DNA of 30,990 nucleotides. Origin: SZUA-365 sp034002405 (GTDB taxonomy: Bacteria; Bacteroidota; Ignavibacteria; SZUA-365). The notes under the pieces were generated by a model. The model was not told the DNA's origin and did no database searches. It saw nothing but the letters and a program-made list of their open reading frames with translations. The DNA lies in contig JAVFAS010000044.1 of the NCBI GenBank assembly GCA_034002405.1, forward strand, positions 1 through 30,990, read 5' to 3'. Shown here one piece after another: positions 1 through 8,610 of this stretch. The position numbers were made by a program, and so were the translations under genes. Within the stretch, counting starts at the first letter, position 1, and each line of letters starts with the position of its first letter.

Positions 1-21
1 ATCCTCCACCGAACATAAGCC

Positions 22-168
22 ATTGGCCATTGGCCATTAGCCATCAGCCATCAGCCAACAGCCATTAGCCATTAGCCATCAGCCATCAGCCATCAGCCAA
101 TAGCCATTAGCCATCAGCCATCAGCCATCAGCCATCAGCCATCAGCCATTAGCCATCAGCCATCAGCC
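22..168. repeat. Heptanucleotide tandem repeat, 21 units
   Basis: Twenty-one uninterrupted 7-base units. The consensus is ATCAGCC, with variants ATTAGCC, ATTGGCC, AACAGCC and AATAGCC; a partial unit follows at 169-173. Variation is confined to the second to fourth bases, and AGCC or GGCC is invariant. There are no spacers, so this is a simple satellite and not a CRISPR array. The array ends about 33 bases before the chosen glnE start. It contains stop codons in the glnE frame at 38-40 and 101-103, so it is not a coding extension as a whole. Confidence 0.95.
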
Positions 169-205
169 ATCAGTCCTCACGCAAGATTCTCGTATCTTTC
201 CCACC

Positions 206-3028
206 GTGATACAGCGAAGCCATACGGAAAAGCGATTGCTCGCGGTGCTGGGGGACCGGCGTCCCGCGGATGCGGTACTGTTGCGATGCGAGGATCGCGA
301 GCGCTGCGTGCGGTTGTACCGCGGAATTCTGATACGCGCGGCGATGGCGATCGAGCACGGCGCGATGGAAATGGAATCACGGCTCGGTGACGCGCTGCTC
401 CGTGTGCCGTCGCCGGAACGGGCGCTGGTTCATCTGGACCGTGTGCTCGAGGCGTCGTTGAGTCCGTCGGGACTTCTCGGGCAATTCCTCCGCGCACCGC
501 GGCTTCTCTCTGACGTTCTTTTCTTGATCAGCTCTTCCCAGTGGCTGGCCGACACCCTGGTCCGCGAGGCAGGTTTGTTTCGCTGGTTGCTCGTGTCCGA
601 CGCACTGGCCCAGGCACCGTCCCACGCGGCGATACGTGCGTCGGCGCGCGCGGCCGTGTGCCGCTCCGATCGCACGGCGTCGCGCATCAATGCGCTCCGC
701 CGCTTTCAGCGACGCGAGCTGCTTCGCATCGCCGCGGCGGACCTGCTCGGACGCAAGGGATTGTCCCAGGTCGTGGAGGAACTGAGCGCCCTCGCGGATG
801 CCGTGGTCACCGTGGTACTCGAGGAGGCGCTGGCGACGATAGCCCGTCGGCACGGTCGGCCCGTGCGCGCGCGTATCGCGATCATCGCGCTGGGGAAGCT
901 TGGCGGGAACGAATTGAATTACAGTTCCGACATTGACCTGATGGTTGTGTACGCGGGTGCCATCGATGAGCACGACGACGTCATCGCGGTGGTGAAGGAA
1001 ATGCTTCGGGTGTTGACCGAGCACAGCGTGGAGGGAATGCTGTATCGCACGGATCTCCGGCTGCGGCCCGATGGCGCCGCGGGCGCGCTGGCATTGTCGC
1101 TCCCGGCGACGATCGCCTATTACGAGCAGCGTGGCGCGGCGTGGGAGCGGCAGATGCTGCTGCGTGCGCGTGTCTGTGCGGGTGATGCGGCGCTGGCAGA
1201 AGAGTTTCTTCACCGCATCACACCGTTTGTGTTCCCCCATGGTCTGCGCCAGCCGCCATCGGTCCTGCTCGCGGATGTCCGCGCGCGCCTGGCGATGCGA
1301 TGGAACGCGGATGCGGACGTGAAACATATGCGTGGGGGGATCCGGCATATCGAGTTCAGTCTACAGCTGCTGCAGCTGTTGCACGGGAATCGGACCGCGC
1401 TTCGAACACCGGGAACGCTGACCACGCTCGCCGCACTCACCGCCGAGGGGCTGATCGTTCCCGAAGAGGAAGCCCTGCTGCGCGACGCGTACGTCTTCCT
1501 CCGGCGCGTCGAGCATGTTCTCCAGCTCGAACGCTTCGAACAAACCCATACGCTGCCATCACGGGATGTTGATCTCTGGTGCGTGGCGTGGGCGCTCGGT
1601 TTCACGGACGTCGAAGATTTTCGCCGACGTATCGCGCGCGTGCGGGAGCATGTGGATCGGATCTGCGGGGTGATTCTCGAGGATGAAAAACAGTGCGATC
1701 CATCTGATCCGCATGCGCCGATCGCCCGTGCTATTCTCGACGGTCGGGGCAGCGCGCCACGGACGGCCACCGAGCGCGCGCGCCTTGCGCGATTGCTGCC
1801 AACGCTGCTCGAGGAGGCCCGGGAAACCACCCAGCCCCGGGAGGCGCTGTCCGGCGTCGAGTCCTTTCTCCACACCGCGTCTGACTCCGGTGCCGTCACC
1901 TTGCTCGAACATCCCCGTGCGCGCCGCCTTCTGCTGTCGCTCGCGGCGCTCGCCCCCGTGACGCTGCGAACCCTGGAGCGCGATCCGTTCTCGCTCGAGC
2001 TGGTGCTCAGCGGCTGGGACGAGTCCCGCCTCGATGCCCGCCGGTTGCAGCGTGTCGTGACCACTTCCGCGTTGGCGGGACTGCTGTTCGCCGATCACGA
2101 CATGCGGGAGTTCAACGACGCGCTGACACGCACGGCGGATACCTTGCTCACGCGGGCGCTCGTCCGGCGTTTCGACGGGAGCATTCCCTTCGCCGTGGTG
2201 GCGATGGGGACGTATGGGAGCATGGAACTGATTCCCGGCAGTGATCTGGATGTGATTTTTCTGCATGCCGGCGACGGTGCGGACGACCATGAACGGGCGC
2301 AACAGCTCGCGCGCGATCTGATCACGGACATGCGTGGCGAGGGTGTTCCGCCGCTGTACGAATTGGATGCGCGGCTGCGTCCCGAGGGCAGCGGCGCGCC
2401 ACTGGCCGTGTCGCTCGATACCTGGCGTCGCTACCTGCGAGACCGGGCGTTGCCGTGGGAGCGGCAATCCCTCCTGCGCGCCCGCGTTGCCGTGGGTGAC
2501 ACATCGCTCGCCACCGAGATCCTGTCGGTCATCGCGACGCAACGAACGTCCATTCCCCTCACGCGAGACGACGTCGAAACCATTCGCGCGATGCGCCTGA
2601 AAATGGAGCCGGAGAACCGTTTTCGCCGACAGGATTTCATCGACATCAAGAAGTCCGCCGGCGGACTGGTCGATGCGGAGTTCGCCGCACAGCTCTTGCA
2701 ACTGGCGATGCCCGCACTCTCCTCCGGGACAACGACGGGGCAGACGCTCGCGGACGCCGCGCCGAAATTCCCCGACGTCGCCGATGCCGCGATGGAACTG
2801 GTCGCCCACCATGAGTATCTCCGCCGTGTGCAGCTTTTTCTCCGCCTTCAGATCGGTACGCCATCGAATCTGTTGCCGGATGGGAGCGAGGAGCGACGCC
2901 GGCTGGCCGCCGCGATGAGGGCGGCGGATCCGGACGTCTGGTTCGACGAACTGCGCGCACGCATGGCACGGGCACGGCGCAACTATTCCCGTATTCTCGA
3001 CGCCGTCTCCTCCACGGCCGCATCCTGA
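206..3028 (+). CDS. glnE: Bifunctional glutamine synthetase adenylyltransferase/adenylyl-removing enzyme
   Basis: GlnE attaches AMP to and removes AMP from glutamine synthetase in response to PII, setting nitrogen assimilation. The 940-residue length fits the family (about 950). Two nucleotidyltransferase halves are visible. The N-terminal, adenylyl-removing half has GKLGGNELNYSSDID at 230-244; the C-terminal, adenylylating half has MGTYGSMELIPGSDLD at 667-682. Each half is followed by a WERQ.LLRARV motif, which betrays the old internal duplication. In the C-terminal half the usual GKLGG is replaced by GTYGS, although the metal-binding D-x-D is kept. The start is a GTG at 206; the frame is open back to 104, but I see no ATG or GTG earlier and no good ribosome-binding site, so the start is uncertain. 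Neither glnA nor glnB lies in the window. truA follows 40 bases downstream. Confidence 0.93.
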   Translation: MIQRSHTEKRLLAVLGDRRPADAVLLRCEDRERCVRLYRGILIRAAMAIEHGAMEMESRLGDALLRVPSPERALVHLDRVLEASLSPSGLLGQFLRAPRLLSDVLFLISSSQWLADTLVREAGLFRWLLVSDALAQAPSHAAIRASARAAVCRSDRTASRINALRRFQRRELLRIAAADLLGRKGLSQVVEELSALADAVVTVVLEEALATIARRHGRPVRARIAIIALGKLGGNELNYSSDIDLMVVYAGAIDEHDDVIAVVKEMLRVLTEHSVEGMLYRTDLRLRPDGAAGALALSLPATIAYYEQRGAAWERQMLLRARVCAGDAALAEEFLHRITPFVFPHGLRQPPSVLLADVRARLAMRWNADADVKHMRGGIRHIEFSLQLLQLLHGNRTALRTPGTLTTLAALTAEGLIVPEEEALLRDAYVFLRRVEHVLQLERFEQTHTLPSRDVDLWCVAWALGFTDVEDFRRRIARVREHVDRICGVILEDEKQCDPSDPHAPIARAILDGRGSAPRTATERARLARLLPTLLEEARETTQPREALSGVESFLHTASDSGAVTLLEHPRARRLLLSLAALAPVTLRTLERDPFSLELVLSGWDESRLDARRLQRVVTTSALAGLLFADHDMREFNDALTRTADTLLTRALVRRFDGSIPFAVVAMGTYGSMELIPGSDLDVIFLHAGDGADDHERAQQLARDLITDMRGEGVPPLYELDARLRPEGSGAPLAVSLDTWRRYLRDRALPWERQSLLRARVAVGDTSLATEILSVIATQRTSIPLTRDDVETIRAMRLKMEPENRFRRQDFIDIKKSAGGLVDAEFAAQLLQLAMPALSSGTTTGQTLADAAPKFPDVADAAMELVAHHEYLRRVQLFLRLQIGTPSNLLPDGSEERRRLAAAMRAADPDVWFDELRARMARARRNYSRILDAVSSTAAS

Positions 3029-3068
3029 CGCATGGATTCACCACTTCCGCATCGACAACGATCGAGTC

Positions 3069-3965
3069 ATGGCAACACACATTCACGACAGCAGCGACGA
3101 GTCATCCCGGCGGAACAGCGATCCGTCGCCGCAGGGTGATCCCGCGGTGTCTTCCGTGCCCGGATCACACAAACGATTTCGAATACTCCTCGAGTACGAC
3201 GGAACGGATTTTCTCGGCTGGCAGCTGCAGGCGCGGGGCCGTACGGTCCAAGGAGAGATCGAAGCCGCGCTCCGGAGGCTTTTCGGCGCCGCGCTCCGTG
3301 TCCACGGAGCGGGACGGACCGACAGCGGCGTGCATGCCCTCGGACAGGTCGCCCATTTCGATCTCGATACCCGCTTGGACGCCCCGACCATGGGGAAGGC
3401 GCTGAACGCCGAACTCCCTGACGATATCGTCGTGCACGACACGGGAATCGTAGAATCGGAGTTTCATTCCCGTTTCTCCGCATCGTCACGGTCCTACACG
3501 TACACCATCGTCCACCATCGCGTGGCGATCGACCGGCGACGGATGTGGGCGTTGCACACACCGCTCGCGCACGACGACATCCGCGTGGCCGTGGAGAGTC
3601 TGCGTGGCACGCACGACTTCCGGGCGTTCGCGAAGCATGTGCCCGACATGCCGCATCACTGGTGTCATGTCTTTTCCGCCTCCTGGGACACCGACGGAGA
3701 CATCACGCGTTTTCGCATCACCGCGAATCGCTTCCTGCAGGGCATGGTGCGCTGCCTGGTCGGCAGTCTGGTCCATGTCGGACGCCGCCGTATCTCCCCT
3801 GACGACTTCCATGCGATTCTTGCCTCGCGCGACCGTCGTCGTGCTCCCATGCTCGCGCCCGCGCATGGACTCGTGCTCACCGGCGTCGCGTATGACGTGG
3901 ACGAGCGGGCGGTGGTACGCGCGATCATGGAGGACCTGCGCATGGATTTGCATCGCGAGGAGTGA
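3069..3965 (+). CDS. truA: tRNA pseudouridine(38-40) synthase TruA
   Basis: TruA converts uridines 38-40 of the anticodon arm of many tRNAs to pseudouridine. The family signatures are plain: LEYDGTDFLGWQ near residue 41, and GRTDSGVHA, which holds the catalytic aspartate D85. FHSRFSA.SR.Y.Y and a QGMVRCLVGSL segment occur in the C-terminal half. The ATG-initiated protein has 298 residues, slightly longer than the usual 245-270, because about 30 polar, Ser/Asp-rich residues precede the conserved core. A later start is possible, but no good ribosome-binding site decides it. The gene lies 40 bases after glnE and is probably cotranscribed with it; it converges on comEC with a 33-base gap and no visible terminator. 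Confidence 0.95.
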   Translation: MATHIHDSSDESSRRNSDPSPQGDPAVSSVPGSHKRFRILLEYDGTDFLGWQLQARGRTVQGEIEAALRRLFGAALRVHGAGRTDSGVHALGQVAHFDLDTRLDAPTMGKALNAELPDDIVVHDTGIVESEFHSRFSASSRSYTYTIVHHRVAIDRRRMWALHTPLAHDDIRVAVESLRGTHDFRAFAKHVPDMPHHWCHVFSASWDTDGDITRFRITANRFLQGMVRCLVGSLVHVGRRRISPDDFHAILASRDRRRAPMLAPAHGLVLTGVAYDVDERAVVRAIMEDLRMDLHREE

Positions 3966-3998
3966 GTCGCGCCCCCGTCGCGTCGGCAATGATCCGCC

Positions 3999-6416
3999 CT
4001 ATTCCCATGCCCGTTTCCAGAGATTCCTTCCATCCGACTCGAACATCAGCGCACCCGTGATATCGGTGCGATGCACCCGTGCCCCGATGCGAAGCAATCG
4101 CGCCACGACGTCGGGGCGGGGATGATGGAAGCGGTTGTTGCGTCCCACCGTGATCACCGCGTGACGAGGCCGCACCATGGCAAGGAAGGCCGGGTCACTG
4201 CTGGTCGTGCTGCCGTGATGCGCGACCTTGAGCAGGTCCGCGCGGAGCGCCTGTCCGTACCGCGCGCACATGCGTCCTTCCGCATCGATGTCGGTGTCGC
4301 CGGTGAGCAGGATGCGCACGCGGCCATGCACGATCATGAGGACGACCGACGACCCGTTCGACGGCACGCAATCCGTCATCGCGGGGGGGGAGAGAATGTG
4401 GATGCGCGCGGCCGGTCCGAAATCAAAGCAGTCGCCCGCCCGCACGTCGCGCATTTCTCCCGCACGGTCATGGATGATGCGCGTGAGCGCTCCCGTCTCG
4501 CCGCTGTCGGACCAGGCACAGCTGGTGAGGACGCGATCCACGCGCATCTGTTCCAGTACCGCGGCGGCGCCTCCCGCGTGATCGTTGTCGGGATGCGTGA
4601 TGACCAGCGCCCCCAGCCGGTCGATCCCCGCGGCCCGGAGGACGGGAAGGATCACGTGCGTGCCGCTGTTCATCCGGGCATCGCCCGGACCCGTATCCAC
4701 CAGCCACGCCGCTTCCCCTGGGTATTCAATGAGAATCGCATCACCTTGTCCGACATCGAGGAAAGTGATGCGCAATCGCGCGGGGGCGGACGGAATCGTG
4801 AACAGACCGCAGACGTATGCCGCGAGCAAGGCCAGCGCGACGATCGGGAGCTTTTGTCGCAGACGTCCGATCGTGCCGGCGAGATACGCGAGGAGAACGA
4901 GATACAGAATCCAGACGATCGCGCCCAAGGCCGGGATATCGAGGACAGCGAACGGAACCTCCGCCATGATGTCGGAACTCAGAATCACCATGTCCAACGC
5001 CGTGGACGCCGTGGCGGCACACAGCGCCGCGACGGCCGGCGAGATGACAAAGACAAGCACGGCGAGAACGGCACCGGTGACCACGACGAAAGTCAGTGGT
5101 ACGGCGATCAGATTTGTCAGCAGGCCGGAGAGGCTGACTTGTCCGAAGTTCATCGCCAGGAGCGGGAGCGTCAGCGACTGCGCCGACAGGGTCAGCGCAA
5201 GCAGGGCGAGAAGGGCATCGCTGACACGACCACGCAACCGCGACGGGATCCATGTTTCCCATGCGTGCGCGATGCGGTCGCTGAACAGCAGAATCCCCAG
5301 CACGGCGCCAAAGGAGAGTTGAAAACTCAGCCCCAGCACCGCGAGCGGATCAATGGCCAGGATCACGATCCCGGCCGTGGCGAGGGTGTTGACGCCGTGC
5401 CCCGTGCGTTGCGCGATCGTGCCCCCGAGGAACAACGTGGCCATGAGACTCGCGCGCGTCACCGGGGGGGCGAATCCGGTGATCGCGGCGTACAGCCAGA
5501 GCAATCCGAGCGCAACCGCTGCGCGAAGCGGAAAGCGCAGGCGTTCGAGCGGGAAGAACACGAGGGAGAGGACGATCCCGGCGTGCAGTCCCGAAACCGC
5601 GAGGATGTGCATGATGCCCGAACGCCGGAAATCCTCGATCATCCCGTCGTCGATACCGCTTCGATCTCCGAGCACCAACCCGTTCATCACCGCCGCGTGC
5701 TCGGGGGTGAACAGCGCCGCGATCGCGCGACGGACGAACATCCGCGTCTCACTTACCACGCGCTTCCAGGCGGGCGATTGTTCTCGATCGTGCAGATGCA
5801 GATCCGATCCTTTCGAGACGGAGGCCTGAAGCGCTGCACCTTCCTGCAGCACCCAGGTGCGCGAGTCGAAGGCCCCGGGATTCCGTGGGAGTCGCGGCAC
5901 GCGAAGCCGGCAGTGCAGGGAGACAACATCGCCCGCGCGCAGTGATTGCAGCGTGTCGTCCTCGTCCCAGGCACTTTTTCGGTACGAACAGAGCACCCGT
6001 CCGGTGACCCGCTGCGAGTCCCCTTCCGTCCGCACATGTGACGCGTCGAGGAGAAACCGTTGTCGGTCTGCCGCGATACGCGGATCGTCGGCCACGGTGC
6101 CGTGCAGCAGGAGTTTCTCCTTGCGATCAGCGAAGCGCAACAGGTCCGTGGAATACCCTTCAAGTACCGTCGCGAGTCGGAGCATTCCCATGCTGACGAT
6201 CAGCAGGGCGAGGAAGATATCCCGCCCGATCGCGAAACGGTGCTGACGCCGTTCGATCAGGGTGCATGCGGCGGCACCGCCGAGGAACATGCATGAAACG
6301 GGCAGCAGGGAGTCTCCCGGCCAGCGGAGGTGCCATTGAAGCAGGACTCCCGTGGAGAAGATCAGAAGCACGCGCGGCGCCGGGAGCAGCGCGAGGGTGC
6401 GCCAGGGATGACGCAT
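3999..6416 (-). CDS. comEC: ComEC/Rec2-family DNA internalisation channel
   Basis: ComEC forms the inner-membrane channel that takes single-stranded DNA into the cell during natural transformation. With the ATG at 6416 the protein has 805 residues and all three expected parts. An N-terminal membrane segment comes first, followed by an OB-like soluble region. The competence domain has many membrane helices, with HILAVSGLHAGIV at about 270-282. The C-terminal metallo-beta-lactamase-like domain has LDVGQGDAI (about 553), THPDNDHAGG (607-616) and VAHHGS (731-736). A GTG at 6467 would add 17 residues and leave only 7 bases after the upstream gene, but the ATG has a GAGG five bases ahead while the GTG has no such site. 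It is the last gene of the HD-dtd-metalloenzyme-comEC operon. Other competence genes are not in the window. Confidence 0.93.
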   Translation of the reverse strand: MRHPWRTLALLPAPRVLLIFSTGVLLQWHLRWPGDSLLPVSCMFLGGAAACTLIERRQHRFAIGRDIFLALLIVSMGMLRLATVLEGYSTDLLRFADRKEKLLLHGTVADDPRIAADRQRFLLDASHVRTEGDSQRVTGRVLCSYRKSAWDEDDTLQSLRAGDVVSLHCRLRVPRLPRNPGAFDSRTWVLQEGAALQASVSKGSDLHLHDREQSPAWKRVVSETRMFVRRAIAALFTPEHAAVMNGLVLGDRSGIDDGMIEDFRRSGIMHILAVSGLHAGIVLSLVFFPLERLRFPLRAAVALGLLWLYAAITGFAPPVTRASLMATLFLGGTIAQRTGHGVNTLATAGIVILAIDPLAVLGLSFQLSFGAVLGILLFSDRIAHAWETWIPSRLRGRVSDALLALLALTLSAQSLTLPLLAMNFGQVSLSGLLTNLIAVPLTFVVVTGAVLAVLVFVISPAVAALCAATASTALDMVILSSDIMAEVPFAVLDIPALGAIVWILYLVLLAYLAGTIGRLRQKLPIVALALLAAYVCGLFTIPSAPARLRITFLDVGQGDAILIEYPGEAAWLVDTGPGDARMNSGTHVILPVLRAAGIDRLGALVITHPDNDHAGGAAAVLEQMRVDRVLTSCAWSDSGETGALTRIIHDRAGEMRDVRAGDCFDFGPAARIHILSPPAMTDCVPSNGSSVVLMIVHGRVRILLTGDTDIDAEGRMCARYGQALRADLLKVAHHGSTTSSDPAFLAMVRPRHAVITVGRNNRFHHPRPDVVARLLRIGARVHRTDITGALMFESDGRNLWKRAWE

Positions 6417-6421
6417 GATTG

Positions 6422-6425
6422 CCTC
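6422..6425 (-). promoter_or_regulatory. Ribosome-binding site that favours the internal comEC start
   Basis: On the minus strand, GAGG stands five bases before the ATG at 6416. No comparable purine run precedes the upstream GTG at 6467. This is the main reason for choosing the shorter comEC start. Confidence 0.5.
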
Positions 6426-6474
6426 GATGCTGATGTCGAAATGTCGGCGGACGTTCTCCCTGTCCACCGAGGGT

Positions 6475-7428
6475 CTATTGCAGGAATCTACAGATTGCCG
6501 GCACGAGATGCGAGAGAGAATGCAGTCCGTCCACGGGAAATCCCCCGCGCGCGCCGAAGAGGATGAGCGGCACCGGATATCTCGTATGGGTTTTGATTCC
6601 GATCTCCTCGATGTTGCCGTGATCGCTCGTGACGATCACCAGTGTTTTCGTCGGATCGATCTGTTCATGCACACCGCGCAACAGGGCATCGATGTCACCG
6701 AGCACCGCGGCGGCCATGGCCGGCGAACGTTCGTGTCCCGCCTTGTCGGTCGCGAAGTACTCGAAGAGCGTGAAGTGATGCCGGGCAGCCACGCGCGCGA
6801 GCGTGCGTCCCGCCTCGTACGGTCTGATCACCGGTGCATCGGGATGACCGATCTGTGCCCAGCGCGCGGCGGTGATATCGGTCGAGATCGCCAGGCCTCG
6901 ACGCAGGTCTCGGATGTCCCGGAACCGCACGTCCGCCGCGAGTGCCGCATGGATCCCCGCGACCATGCGCCGGCGGGGTCCGGCGAGATAGTAGAAAAAT
7001 TTTTGCGGAAAGGCATTGGCCAATGCGAGAGAATGCGACGGGTCGGCGGACCGCAGCCGAGCGAACACGCTCCGTGCCGCGACCACGGGCTTGATGGTGG
7101 AATACAGATACGGTCCAAAATGCTGACCGATCATCCGGGCGGTGTTGATACCGGTATAGAGTGTCGACTGTCCGGTGCCGCTCTGCGGGAGGCCTCGCAC
7201 GCCGAGCGTGGCATCGAGCGGGATGCAGAGTGCTTCCCGCGTCTCGATGGTCCGATGCCGGAGCGACGGAAGCGCACCGCCGAGCAGTTCCGTCAGGAAC
7301 GGTGGCCGCACGGCGAAGAACGGATTGCGCCGCGCATCCTTCACCCCGATCCCCACCCCGTCGAGGAAGATGAAAAGGACGCGTCGATCCGGAATCTTCG
7401 GCGCGCGCTGTCTTGGAACCCGGCTCAT
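6475..7428 (-). CDS. Alkaline-phosphatase-superfamily metalloenzyme, phosphomutase-like
   Basis: This 317-residue protein has the metal-site layout of the superfamily that includes cofactor-independent phosphoglycerate mutase and phosphopentomutase. FLDGVGIG near residue 21 carries D23. GLPQSGTGQSTLYTG (79-93) carries the candidate Ser/Thr nucleophile. ATDKAGHE carries D228 and H232, TSDHGNIEE carries D269 and H270, and H281 lies in KTHTRYPVPLILFG. All expected metal ligands appear present, so it should be an active phosphohydrolase or phosphotransferase, but it is shorter than true mutases and its substrate is unknown. No signal peptide is seen, so it is probably cytoplasmic. Its ATG overlaps the dtd stop codon (ATGA), with GGAG upstream, so translation is likely coupled to dtd. 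Confidence 0.85.
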   Translation of the reverse strand: MSRVPRQRAPKIPDRRVLFIFLDGVGIGVKDARRNPFFAVRPPFLTELLGGALPSLRHRTIETREALCIPLDATLGVRGLPQSGTGQSTLYTGINTARMIGQHFGPYLYSTIKPVVAARSVFARLRSADPSHSLALANAFPQKFFYYLAGPRRRMVAGIHAALAADVRFRDIRDLRRGLAISTDITAARWAQIGHPDAPVIRPYEAGRTLARVAARHHFTLFEYFATDKAGHERSPAMAAAVLGDIDALLRGVHEQIDPTKTLVIVTSDHGNIEEIGIKTHTRYPVPLILFGARGGFPVDGLHSLSHLVPAICRFLQ

Positions 7429-7970
7429 TCCGCTCCCGACGGACGTTGGTCTCCATCCTTGACGGATCCGTCAGTGGGGAGGCCTTCCGGGCTTGCACGG
7501 TATTCTGATTTGCTCTTCACGGTCACCGTCACCGGGCCGTCGTTGACCAGTGCGACCTGCATCATCGCCGCGAACTCGCCGGTGGCGACACGGTCGGTGC
7601 CGAGATGGCCGCGCAGTTCGTCGACGAATCGGGTGTACAACCGCAGTGCATGGTCGGGCTCGGCTGCGTGCCCGTAACTCGGACGATTGCCCTTCCGAGT
7701 GTCGGCATGCAGGGTGAACTGCGACACGACAAGGGCGGAGCCGCCCGTGTCCAGCAGCGCGCGATTCATTTTCCCCTCGGCGTCGTTGAATATCCGCAAC
7801 CGAGCGACGCGTGCCGCGAGGTAGACCGCGTCCTCCTCGACGTCACCACGACGCACGCCGCACAGGATGAGCATTCCCGCACCGATCGCGCCCACGACAC
7901 GCGGAGATTCCGACCGACTGTCCGCGACCGTGACGCTGGCTTGCGAAACACGTTGGATGAGCACACGCAT
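7425..7970 (-). CDS. dtd: D-aminoacyl-tRNA deacylase
   Basis: DTD removes D-amino acids (and glycine misattached to tRNA-Ala) from tRNAs, acting in the cytoplasm as a dimer. The protein opens with MRVLIQRVSQASVTV, typical of the family. It carries both active-site signatures: SQFTLHADTRKGNRPS from 83 and the NDGPVT motif at 143-148. The usual length is about 145-150 residues; this one has 181 because of a polar tail of about 30 residues after the core and a short insertion near residues 18-24. AAGGAG nine bases before the ATG overlaps the stop codon of the upstream HD gene, and the dtd stop overlaps the next start. The gene is therefore firmly inside the operon. Confidence 0.95.
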   Translation of the reverse strand: MRVLIQRVSQASVTVADSRSESPRVVGAIGAGMLILCGVRRGDVEEDAVYLAARVARLRIFNDAEGKMNRALLDTGGSALVVSQFTLHADTRKGNRPSYGHAAEPDHALRLYTRFVDELRGHLGTDRVATGEFAAMMQVALVNDGPVTVTVKSKSEYRASPEGLPTDGSVKDGDQRPSGAE

Positions 7971-7979
7971 GAGACGACG

Positions 7980-7985
7980 CTCCTT
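7980..7985 (-). promoter_or_regulatory. dtd ribosome-binding site overlapping the HD gene stop codon
   Basis: AAGGAG on the minus strand shares two bases with the TAA stop of the HD gene (7984-7986) and lies nine bases before the dtd ATG. Ribosomes finishing the HD gene would sit on this site, so the two genes are probably translationally coupled. Confidence 0.7.
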
Positions 7986-8601
7986 ACGAAAACAGTTTCC
8001 GCTTGATCTGATTCATCTCGTCGACAATGCGGTCGAGCATGGGATTGCGTTCCTCGACCGCGATGGGATAGTAGTCACGTTCCGTCGCTTCCACATACCC
8101 GAAGGGATTGCGTTTGACGCCGAATTCCAGGCATCGATAATTGTCAAGCCGTTCGGCGAACTTGATGATCTTGCAGTCGATGCTGCTGAAGCGCATGCGC
8201 TCGATGTACTCATGATCTTCCTGCTCGCGTTGCACGCCGAGGAGGCGGATGTTTTTCGTCAACACCTCCACGATGTAGGAAATATAGACGCTGAAATTGT
8301 ACTTGATCACCTCGGCGGTGATGATGTCCGAGTCCTCGAGCACGTCATGCAGCAGTGCCGCGCTGATGACATCGGCATTGATGTATTCCAGTTCGTGGAT
8401 CACGATGCGGGCCACGCGGGAGAGATGCCAGAAGTACGGGGTCGAGTCGTTTCGCAACTGGTACTCATGCACGCTCGATGCCATTTCGTACGCACCGAGC
8501 ACGGTGGTGAGTTCGACCGGATCGACCCGCGTGGCGATTGCGTCGATCAGTTCCTGTCGTGAGAAGAACGTCTGGTTGTAAATCGGCAGGGTGGATTCCA
8601 T
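7984..8601 (-). CDS. Stand-alone HD-domain protein, RelA/SpoT hydrolase-like
   Basis: The protein has 205 residues from the ATG at 8601. It resembles the hydrolase half of RelA/SpoT proteins. TPYFWHLSRVARIV holds the first histidine (H59), AALLHDVLEDSD holds the H85-D86 pair and the E89-D90 pair, and KFAERLDNYR (147-156) corresponds to the family KLADRLHN motif. No synthetase, TGS or ACT domain follows, so it would be a small alarmone hydrolase of the MESH1 type, or an HD phosphohydrolase with another substrate. One oddity is that the usual aspartate of the last motif is E150 and the following histidine is D153. It is first in an operon with dtd, a metalloenzyme and comEC. An upstream in-frame extension to 8844 crosses a terminator and is not believed. 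The start has no clear ribosome-binding site. Confidence 0.8.
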   Translation of the reverse strand: MESTLPIYNQTFFSRQELIDAIATRVDPVELTTVLGAYEMASSVHEYQLRNDSTPYFWHLSRVARIVIHELEYINADVISAALLHDVLEDSDIITAEVIKYNFSVYISYIVEVLTKNIRLLGVQREQEDHEYIERMRFSSIDCKIIKFAERLDNYRCLEFGVKRNPFGYVEATERDYYPIAVEERNPMLDRIVDEMNQIKRKLFS

Positions 8602-8610
8602 ATCGTGCGG

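Noticed and set aside
22..173. Possible CRISPR array
   Set aside because: The unit is seven bases with no spacers between copies, so it is a simple tandem repeat.
1559..2812. Long open frame of 417 codons antisense to glnE
   Set aside because: It mirrors a well-supported GlnE frame in GC-rich DNA, has no recognisable motif and is rich in Arg, Gly and His as expected of a shadow frame.
4071..5945. Open frame of 624 codons antisense to comEC
   Set aside because: comEC is certain by its three domains; the antisense product is low-complexity, charged and matches no family.
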